Below, in pieces: positions 1 through 4,815 of a stretch of DNA of 5,890 bases. The stretch lies in the NCBI GenBank assembly GCA_021850745.1, contig JAJZKX010000134.1, forward strand, positions 1-5,890, given 5' to 3'. Position numbers and translations under genes: made by a program. The notes beneath the pieces were generated by a model. That model worked only from the letters and a program-made list of their open reading frames with translations. It did no database searches and was not told the origin of the DNA. The DNA comes from Thermoplasmata archaeon. Its GTDB lineage: Archaea > Thermoplasmatota > Thermoplasmata > Thermoplasmatales > Thermoplasmataceae. Position 1 is the first letter of the stretch, and each line of letters starts with the position of its first letter.

Positions 1-105
1 CCAGATTCTACAAACTTCATCAGATGTTCGTTGATGTCATCCCTGTTGATGTCTGTGATTCCAGATGAGTACATTGCAGTGGAATCATTCGCCAAGACAA
101 GTACC
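1..105. repeat. Duplicate of ligase bases 3745-3877, with an internal inversion
   Basis: Two blocks match the intact gene. Bases 1-66 match 3810-3745 inverted (65/66) and bases 57-105 match 3829-3877 direct (49/49). The blocks overlap in the 10 bases at 57-66. The similarity stops sharply after base 105. The single difference is synonymous in the ligase frame (ACG to ACA, Thr), which points to a recent duplication or ongoing gene conversion. Confidence 0.92.
57..66. repeat. Inversion junction, 10-bp repeat GATTCCAGAT
   Basis: This 10-mer is where the inverted and direct blocks of the partial copy meet. It is identical to 3829-3838 and is the reverse complement of 3745-3754. Bases 56 and 67 no longer match the direct and inverted alignments respectively, so the junction maps exactly to the repeat. 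Confidence 0.9.
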
Positions 106-125
106 TGTAATCAAGTGGGGAGACA

Positions 126-153
126 ATAATCACAATTGTGAATATATTTAAAA
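126..153. promoter_or_regulatory. Palindrome next to a TATA-like sequence: possible operator/promoter
   Basis: TCACAATTGTGA at 130-141 is a perfect 12-bp palindrome, extendable to 18 of 20 positions over 126-145. It abuts ATATTTAAAAG, which reads as a good archaeal TATA box on the minus strand (CTTTTAAATATAT) and a fair one on the plus strand. This is the form of a dimeric-repressor site next to a promoter. A minus-strand transcript would run into the ligase fragment; a plus-strand transcript would run into the gene-poor stretch. AT-rich palindromes also arise by chance. Confidence 0.35.
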
Positions 154-351
154 GATATAATCTATTTCACTGCATAAAGATATTCAGCCTCTGTATGCCA
201 TAAGCAAAGAAACCCTGATCCGGTTTAGCAGGTTCTTCTCTTTCCCACTTCATTTTCGGAAGCTCCTGCCTAATCATTCATGTTCCATATATTGTAAAGG
301 TCCGGGTTCTCTTTGACCATCGGGGATTTCAGATTTTAAAGGTTAAACTAC

Positions 352-367
352 AGCAGGTTTCACTGCT
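352..367. repeat. Small inverted repeat upstream of the DUF998 gene
   Basis: AGCAG and CTGCT are separated by six bases; two more outer pairs (349-350 with 369-370) follow after one mismatch. It lies about 75 bases before the proposed start codon and just upstream of TATA-like sequence, so it could be a regulator site or a hairpin. It is weak on its own. Confidence 0.25.
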
Positions 368-413
368 ATAGGTTATCTAAATATGAACAGAAAAAGGTTC
401 TAATACGTTACAA

Positions 414-422
414 TTATAAAAA
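414..422 (+). promoter_or_regulatory. TATA-like box for the DUF998 gene
   Basis: TTATAAAAA is centred about 24 bases before the ATG at 442, near the usual archaeal TATA-to-start spacing for a leaderless message. This favours the 442 start over the upstream GTG (424) and ATG (427). A second, weaker AT-rich candidate at 376-385 could serve the 427 start. Confidence 0.45.
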
Positions 423-441
423 AGTGATGAAAGCCAGTAAT

Positions 442-1062
442 ATGAGAATAATCGGACTCTTTGCCCTGGTTGCAATAATTGCTGCATGGGTTACCATTCT
501 CTTATCTATGCTGCTGAACCCATGGTTCAGTGTAACTTCAGGCGCACTCAGTGACCTTGGTGGCGGTGACCTCATTTTGAACGGCCATCCATCGCCAGCT
601 GACCCATGGGTGTACAATTACGGCCTAATCCTTACGGGTGTATTTATAGCAGCATTCGCGGCAGTTTCAATAAAGGCAGTGGATAATAAGGTCGAAAACG
701 CAGGGCTGTCATTCTTCATAATATCTGGACTGTTTCTTGCCTTAATTGGTATCTACCACGAGGGCACCTACCCTCATGATTTTGTTTCAATCTGGTTTTT
801 CATTCTCTCCTCGTTTTCATTTCTTACCGTTGGAATTTCACTGATTTTTAAAGCCCCGAGATACGGAGCCTTCATGATTCTCTTCTTGATATCCGCATGG
901 ATCGTATATTATTTGGTGAACTGGCAATCAACAGCGGAGAACGAAATTTTTGGCATTCTTGTCATAGATGTGACAGTCTTGATCTATCTGATGTCTCTCA
1001 GGGCAAGGTATTATGGAATCCAAAAGGACAGAAAGATCGAATTGCATGGAAATGTGCAATGA
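442..1062 (+). CDS. DUF998 family multi-pass membrane protein
   Basis: A 206-residue protein of unknown biochemical role, predicted in the cytoplasmic membrane. Six hydrophobic segments are visible at about residues 3-25, 58-77, 89-105, 112-135, 142-160 and 169-186, and the C-terminal tail is basic and polar. It resembles DUF998 (COG3371-type) proteins: an NPWFSVTSGALSDLGG stretch after helix 1 (residues 26-41), and a conserved-looking GIYHEGTYPHDFVS loop between helices 3 and 4 (about 103-116) with His, Glu and Asp residues. The family is common in archaea and bacteria; its function is not settled. The ATG at 442 was chosen because it begins directly before helix 1 and has a TATA-like box at leaderless spacing. 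In-frame GTG 424 or ATG 427 would add six or five residues. It seems to be transcribed alone: about 200 bp separate it from the next gene, which has its own promoter. The family call rests on motif memory and topology. Confidence 0.8.
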   Translation: MRIIGLFALVAIIAAWVTILLSMLLNPWFSVTSGALSDLGGGDLILNGHPSPADPWVYNYGLILTGVFIAAFAAVSIKAVDNKVENAGLSFFIISGLFLALIGIYHEGTYPHDFVSIWFFILSSFSFLTVGISLIFKAPRYGAFMILFLISAWIVYYLVNWQSTAENEIFGILVIDVTVLIYLMSLRARYYGIQKDRKIELHGNVQ

Positions 1063-1230
1063 AATGTGGTCTGCCCTCATACTATTTGTCCCGCCTCAGA
1101 TAAGTCAAATGATTCACTGGCAGGGTTTCCAATGCTTTCATCGAAGGTCGGATTAAAATGTAATATTTTTAGGAAATAGTCGAGGCTCAATGGAAAAATA
1201 ATTAAATGGTACCAAATTTATGGTTGCATC

Positions 1231-1240
1231 CATAAAAATA
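1231..1240 (+). promoter_or_regulatory. TATA-like box for the pilin-like gene
   Basis: CATAAAAATA is centred about 28 bases upstream of the TTG start at 1264, which is standard archaeal promoter geometry for transcription starting at or next to the start codon. Confidence 0.45.
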
Positions 1241-1251
1241 CTCCTGGAAAT

Positions 1252-1255
1252 GAGG
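1252..1255 (+). promoter_or_regulatory. Short Shine-Dalgarno-like GAGG before a TTG start
   Basis: GAGG lies eight bases before TTG 1264. It supports that non-ATG start, since no in-frame ATG is found upstream near the class III signal. It competes with the leaderless reading suggested by the TATA-like box; only one is likely to be used. Confidence 0.35.
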
Positions 1256-1263
1256 CAATTCAA

Positions 1264-2229
1264 TTGAAAGATTTAAATCTCGGGAAGGAAGACGACTCCG
1301 TTGCAGAGATCATTGGGGCCATCCTTCTATTTGCCATAGCCATTACCCTTGTGACAGCATACCTTGCATGGTACGTTCCAGTTTCACAGACAAGCAATGA
1401 GATAACATACTCTACCGGAGCATACTCTTCAATTACAGACCTCGGATCAATGATTTCATCTCTGGACAGCAATTCTCCAGTTGTGTGGAGCGCACATCTT
1501 GGAATTGCGGAAACTTTCCCGATTGTACCTGCTTCAGACACCTCAGTTCTGGTGTCAAATTCTTCTACTTTCAAATATTCTCTGAGTTATGGCCTTAATC
1601 TTTCCATGGAAAATTCTACCGGCAGCCATCAGTACATGAATTTCAGTAAAAGCCTCACATTTTCTGGTTATGTTTCAATGGGGGCAACTCTCCAGTATAT
1701 CCAGGGGTCTGATGTTCTGCTGGCAGACGGCATGGTCTTGCAGATTTATAGATCTTTGCCTCCCTCGGTTTCTGGCGAAGTGCCTTTCACTGTTTCAGGG
1801 TCCTCAGGTTCGATGAATATTTCCGCACATTTATTCGGAATAGAACCACCGAATGCTTACGCATCTTCAACTGGACCCGTTTCTGTGAGTTTCGATCCGC
1901 ACAATCTTTCCATTATCAATCTGGGTATAAACTCATTGACATCAATCAATGGCAATATAACCGACCTGAAGGCAATCAGGTTATCCAGCCTGAACTATAG
2001 CATTACTTCCCCTGATATTAGTTCAATTGACCTTTTCCTGTACAGGGCATACAATGATACGATCCTGAATTCCACCCATATAGAGTCCCTTGCAAAATGG
2101 AACGTGACAGGCGAACCTTTCGAGATAAGCCGATATGGAGATTCCCTCTCCATCATACAGACTGGAACCTCAATTAATCTCTACAGTCTTGCACTTTCAT
2201 CCTTCCAGCTTAAGGCGCAAATATCTTGA
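1264..2229 (+). CDS. Type IV pilin-like secreted protein
   Basis: A 321-residue predicted surface protein. The N-terminus is a short charged leader (residues 1-15, KDLNLGKEDDSVAE) followed by one long hydrophobic helix (16-38, IIGAILLFAIAITLVTAYLAWYV). This is the layout of archaeal type IV pilins (the euryarchaeal Pilin_N/DUF1628 type, typically ..AVSPVIGVILMVAIT..), which are processed by a prepilin peptidase and assembled through the hydrophobic helix. The exact cleavage site is not clear. The remainder is Ser/Thr/Asn-rich, looks beta-rich, has no second membrane anchor, and carries 11 N-x-S/T sequons (for example NSS, NLS, NST, NFS, NIS, NIT, NYS, NDT, NVT). That composition fits an extracellular, heavily N-glycosylated protein. 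I do not recognise the C-terminal domain. Start: TTG, the only reasonable start before the helix, with a TATA-like box and GAGG upstream. No pilus ATPase or platform protein is in the window. It could instead be a pilin-anchored binding or adhesion protein. Confidence 0.78.
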   Translation: MKDLNLGKEDDSVAEIIGAILLFAIAITLVTAYLAWYVPVSQTSNEITYSTGAYSSITDLGSMISSLDSNSPVVWSAHLGIAETFPIVPASDTSVLVSNSSTFKYSLSYGLNLSMENSTGSHQYMNFSKSLTFSGYVSMGATLQYIQGSDVLLADGMVLQIYRSLPPSVSGEVPFTVSGSSGSMNISAHLFGIEPPNAYASSTGPVSVSFDPHNLSIINLGINSLTSINGNITDLKAIRLSSLNYSITSPDISSIDLFLYRAYNDTILNSTHIESLAKWNVTGEPFEISRYGDSLSIIQTGTSINLYSLALSSFQLKAQIS

Positions 2230-2241
2230 CCGATGGTTCAT

Positions 2242-2253
2242 AGCCTGATGGCT
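2242..2253 (+). other. Tiny hairpin after the pilin-like gene
   Basis: AGCC-TGAT-GGCT forms a 4-bp stem with a 4-nt loop, 12 bases past the stop codon. It has no T-run directly after it, so it is at best a weak termination or processing element. Confidence 0.15.
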
Positions 2254-2287
2254 CGTCTGAAATGAATTAAGGGACATAGGTTCAGCA

Positions 2288-2297
2288 ATATTTTTAA
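2288..2297 (+). promoter_or_regulatory. TATA-like box for the acyl-CoA ligase gene
   Basis: ATATTTTTAA is centred about 28 bases before ATG 2321, which suits a leaderless transcript. No Shine-Dalgarno sequence precedes the start, and a second AT-rich tract (2310-2319) lies too close to act as the TATA box for it. This indicates that the ligase is not simply co-transcribed with the pilin-like gene. Confidence 0.5.
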
Positions 2298-2320
2298 GCC
2301 TCTTTCCTCTTAAATATATC

Positions 2321-3922
2321 ATGTTCCAGCAGAAATACGAATTAACACTGGACAAGATATTTTATTCCTCTGTCCGAAATAATCCTGACCAGATAATCAG
2401 CTATATGGGAAATGAAAGGATCACGTACAGGGAGTTCAGGGAAAGGGTTTATGCCCTTGCCAGAGGTCTCGTCAAGGCGGGTCTGAAGAAAGGGGAAAGA
2501 GTAGCTGTGCTTGAATGGGATGATATCAGCTATCTGACCTTGTATTATGCGATCCCAATTGCCGGTGGCGTTCTCCACACAGTGAACATAAGGTATTCTC
2601 CGGAACTGATATTCTACACCATGGACCACGCAAAGGACAGCATTGTGGTCGTCAGGGATGAATTTGTGCCATTGATTGGCCCAAGCGTGGAAATGTTTCA
2701 GGGTGTCCGGACATGGATTGTTTCAAGCGATTCAGGAAAACCATCTAGCACAATACCAGGGTCACTGAACATGGCAGATCTGATGGTTGGTAATTCAGAT
2801 ATCACTCTTCCTGAAATCTCGGAAAACGATCTGTGCACAATATTCTATACATCCGGCACAACAGGCATGCCCAAGGGCGTTTCTTTCACGCACAGGCAGA
2901 TAATGCTGCATTGCCTGATCATGGCTGTCTCACTTTCAGACGATCCAATCAATCTCAAGAGCACAGATGTAATAATGCCCCTTGTGCCTATGTTTCATGT
3001 CCATTCTTGGGGAGTACCCTATATGGCAATACTGAAGGGCATGAAATATATCCTTCCAGGTAAGTATGATTTTGACAGAATACCTTCCATAATGGAGAAG
3101 GAGGGGGTGACAACCAGCATGATGGTGCCGTCGATTCTTTTTCTGTTAATGAACAATAAGAGCAACATTCCAATTCTCCGGAAACTCAAGCTCAGGGTGA
3201 CCGTGGGAGGCGGAGCCCTTTCAAAGGGTCTTGCCCAGATGGCTCATTCAGCTGGGATTATGGTCAATACCGGATATGGAATGTCGGAGACTGCCCCCAT
3301 ACTGACCCTCAGCACATTTTCAGAAGCAGTTATGAACCTCCCGGAAGAGGAAAAAGAGAATTTCAAGATAAAGACCGGGATTCCAGTTCCCCTCGTCGAT
3401 CTGAGGGTCATTGATGACCATGGAAAGGATGTGCCGGAGGATGGGAAGACAATCGGTGAGATAATAGCGAGATCTCCATGGCTGACATCATCCTATGTTG
3501 ATGATCCTCAAAACACCTCAAAACTTTGGAAGGACGACTGGTTGCACACCGGAGATCTTGCCGTTGTTGATAAGATGGGGTATATCACAATTGTGGACAG
3601 GGAGAAGGATGCTGTCAAGTCCGGTGGTGAATTTATTCCAACAGTCATACTGGAGGACGCTATAAGTACGTATAAGGGTGTGAATGAGGTTGCTGTTGTT
3701 GGTAAGCAGGATCCGAAATGGGGTGAGAGACCTGTTGCCTTCATATCTGGAATCACGGACATCAACAGGGATGACATCAACGAACATCTGATGAAGTTTG
3801 TAGAATCTGGAAGGATAGCGAAGTTCTGGATTCCAGATGAGTACATTGCAGTGGAATCATTCGCCAAGACAAGTACCGGGAAGATTGACAAGAAGGTTCT
3901 AAGATCTTCACTTTCCACATGA
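2321..3922 (+). CDS. Fatty-acyl-CoA ligase (AMP-forming, AlkK-like medium/long-chain type)
   Basis: A complete 533-residue member of the ANL adenylating superfamily. The family converts a fatty acid, ATP and CoA to acyl-CoA, AMP and pyrophosphate in the cytoplasm through an acyl-adenylate. Visible motifs in order: the phosphate-binding loop YTSGTTGMPKG (176-186); PMFHVHSWG (223-231), characteristic of AlkK-type fatty-acyl ligases; GYGMSET (318-324); LHTGDLA (408-414); the hinge region DREKDAVKSGGE (426-437); and the C-terminal catalytic lysine K521 in TSTGKIDKK. All key residues are present and the length is normal. Chain length cannot be read from sequence. In archaea such enzymes are linked to fatty-acid uptake and breakdown. 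It has its own promoter, and its 3' end overlaps the opposite-strand epimerase by 15 bp. Oddity: bases 3745-3877 recur in rearranged form at 1-105, and the segment is bounded by 10-bp inverted repeats (residues 475-506). Confidence 0.93.
   Translation: MFQQKYELTLDKIFYSSVRNNPDQIISYMGNERITYREFRERVYALARGLVKAGLKKGERVAVLEWDDISYLTLYYAIPIAGGVLHTVNIRYSPELIFYTMDHAKDSIVVVRDEFVPLIGPSVEMFQGVRTWIVSSDSGKPSSTIPGSLNMADLMVGNSDITLPEISENDLCTIFYTSGTTGMPKGVSFTHRQIMLHCLIMAVSLSDDPINLKSTDVIMPLVPMFHVHSWGVPYMAILKGMKYILPGKYDFDRIPSIMEKEGVTTSMMVPSILFLLMNNKSNIPILRKLKLRVTVGGGALSKGLAQMAHSAGIMVNTGYGMSETAPILTLSTFSEAVMNLPEEEKENFKIKTGIPVPLVDLRVIDDHGKDVPEDGKTIGEIIARSPWLTSSYVDDPQNTSKLWKDDWLHTGDLAVVDKMGYITIVDREKDAVKSGGEFIPTVILEDAISTYKGVNEVAVVGKQDPKWGERPVAFISGITDINRDDINEHLMKFVESGRIAKFWIPDEYIAVESFAKTSTGKIDKKVLRSSLST
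3745..3838. repeat. 94-bp segment bounded by 10-bp perfect inverted repeats
   Basis: ATCTGGAATC (3745-3754) and GATTCCAGAT (3829-3838) are perfect reverse complements flanking 74 bp inside the ligase C-terminal domain. In the partial copy at the window start, this same segment is in the opposite orientation and the junction falls on the repeat. Inverting it in the intact gene would leave the frame open and replace residues 479-503 with an unrelated sequence. The right repeat is also part of a tighter palindrome, TCTGGA-T-TCCAGA (3825-3837). Confidence 0.85.
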
Positions 3923-4684
3923 TTTCCTTAAATTCTCAGCCACTTCCTTCACACCCTCCCTCAGGGTTATGAACCTATCAAGCAGCGGCTTCCTCGCATA
4001 TAAAGCCTCAGCCTCATCCACAAGAAACGGCTCCCTGTGGAATTTCAATTTTCTTGAGGTTTCGGCTTCGACAATTTTTATAAGATCATTCACGGAGGTC
4101 CCTACTCCAGTCCCAACTTCCAGTTCAGCTTCTTGGTATTTTCCACTGATCGTGTTAATTATGATTTTTGACACATCCCTGACATGAATGAAGTCTCTCC
4201 GGTGTGTTCCGTCGCCATATACAACTGCCTCCTCACCTCTTAAGGATGCATTTGTAAACAGATACACAGCCCCTTTTCTGCTGGTTGGGCCATAAACATT
4301 GTAGAATTTAAGTATGTGGAATTTAAGGTTGTAAAGTTTTCCGTATAAGTTGATCCACTCAGTAATCTGCCTCTTGGACAGTGAGTATGGGTTCGTAGGT
4401 TCCATCACAGAACCGGAGGTGGGAAATATAAAAGTGCTGTTGTCAATTCTGGCCTTCTCGAGGAACCGCATTGCAAGACCTAGATTGTCGTCAAAATACT
4501 CGTAGGGTTTTTCAATAGATTTTCTTATCAGTGTCCTGGCTCCAAGATGCACAATGCCTTGAAATTTTTCCTGCGGAAATTTATCATCAATATCATAACC
4601 CCGCACCTGAAAACCTGCTCTTTCCAGTTCAGAAAAAACCTGCTGCCCTATAAACCCCCTATGTCCAGTTACGAGTACCTTCAT
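3908..4684 (-). CDS. NAD-dependent nucleotide-sugar epimerase/dehydratase (short extended-SDR)
   Basis: A 258-residue cytoplasmic sugar-nucleotide-modifying enzyme of the GalE-like extended short-chain dehydrogenase family. The Rossmann nucleotide-binding motif TGHRGFIG is at residues 6-13, with an acidic D31 after beta-2 as expected for NAD. Next come HLGA (46-49), the catalytic Ser region FPTSGS (87-92, S90 by alignment), the catalytic pair Y100-x3-K104 (NPYSLSK), the FYNVYGP substrate loop, and GDGTHRRDFIHVRDVSK, typical of UDP/dTDP-sugar epimerases. Relatives are usually 300-330 residues. Here the stretch between the Ser and Tyr motifs is unusually short, and the usual VYG after the serine reads VMEP. 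The substrate cannot be assigned; UDP-glucose/galactose or a related sugar is plausible. It starts at ATG 4684, divergent from the glycosyltransferase across 131 bp, which suggests a shared glycan pathway. Its stop overlaps the convergent ligase by 15 bp. Confidence 0.88.
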   Translation of the reverse strand: MKVLVTGHRGFIGQQVFSELERAGFQVRGYDIDDKFPQEKFQGIVHLGARTLIRKSIEKPYEYFDDNLGLAMRFLEKARIDNSTFIFPTSGSVMEPTNPYSLSKRQITEWINLYGKLYNLKFHILKFYNVYGPTSRKGAVYLFTNASLRGEEAVVYGDGTHRRDFIHVRDVSKIIINTISGKYQEAELEVGTGVGTSVNDLIKIVEAETSRKLKFHREPFLVDEAEALYARKPLLDRFITLREGVKEVAENLRKSCGK

Positions 4685-4815
4685 TTCAGACAGTGAACTT
4701 TATACTCATGTACAATTTAATTACTTTCATTCTGGAACCTCATATATGGAATCTGGCATACAAACCAAAGTGAAAAGTTGCACCAAAACACTTTAATAAG
4801 GATGTACAATTGAAT
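4685..4815. promoter_or_regulatory. Divergent promoter region between epimerase and glycosyltransferase
   Basis: This 131-bp AT-rich spacer separates two start codons facing away from each other. Plus-strand candidate: TTTAATAA at 4792-4799, centred about 20 bases before ATG 4816, slightly closer than ideal. Minus-strand candidates: TAATTAAA (about 4716-4723, 35 bases from the epimerase ATG) and GTATAAAGT (4697-4705, about 17 bases from it). No palindromic operator stands out. Joint control of the two genes is inferred from the arrangement only. Confidence 0.4.

Larger units (their letters stand above)
1..129 (+). pseudogene. Rearranged 3' fragment of an acyl-CoA ligase gene (partial, runs off left edge)
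   Basis: This is a partial copy of the ligase gene at 2321-3922. Bases 57-105 equal 3829-3877 (49/49) in direct orientation. Bases 1-66 equal the reverse complement of 3745-3810 with one difference (base 54 against 3757). Read on the plus strand in the ligase frame, it is open from base 1 to a TAA at 127-129. The first part encodes the antisense of the ligase C-terminal domain. The second part encodes IPDEYIAVESFAKTST, then an unrelated tail CNQVGRQ. The copy breaks off just before the glycine-lysine of the family's C-terminal catalytic motif (STGK in the intact gene), so this end could not support normal adenylation. Alternatively the parent lies on the minus strand: there an ATG at 74-72 opens in frame into GITDINRDDINEHL and runs leftward off the window. 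The missing left flank is needed to choose between the two. Confidence 0.8.
130..441. other. Gene-poor intergenic stretch
   Basis: No open frame here looks like a gene; the ATGs at 196 and 281 stop within a few codons. No tRNA, rRNA or CRISPR pattern is visible. It contains a palindrome beside TATA-like sequence (126-153), a small hairpin at 210-226 (AAACC/GGTTT, 7-nt loop), a longer interrupted stem at 228-269 (GCAGG..CTTC pairing with GAAG..CCTGC), another hairpin at 352-367 (AGCAG/CTGCT, 6-nt loop), and the promoter of the next gene. A small RNA is possible but unproven. Confidence 0.6.

Noticed and set aside
1..105. CRISPR or transposon-end interpretation of the repeat
   Set aside because: There are no regularly spaced repeats, no terminal inverted repeat with target duplication, and no transposase; the matches are simply coding sequence of the ligase.
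210..226. Possible tRNA T-arm or C/D-box-like element
   Set aside because: No acceptor stem, anticodon arm or paired C and D boxes could be found around it.
391..402. AAGGTTCTAA shared with the ligase 3' end near 3893-3902
   Set aside because: Only ten bases match and flanking bases differ; not enough to call a second fragment of the duplicated gene.
897..1103. Plus-strand open frame overlapping the end of the DUF998 gene
   Set aside because: It is out of frame with the membrane protein, has no promoter or recognisable sequence, and mostly reuses the same coding bases.
3583..3596. ATCACAATTGTG shared with the palindrome at 129-140
   Set aside because: Twelve shared bases within an AT-rich palindrome, with no further flanking similarity; this is more likely chance or codon use than an additional piece of the duplication.
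3508..3918. Long minus-strand open frame opposite the ligase 3' half
   Set aside because: It is antisense to a strongly supported enzyme with all motifs. Its protein resembles nothing known and is explained by codon bias leaving the opposite strand open.
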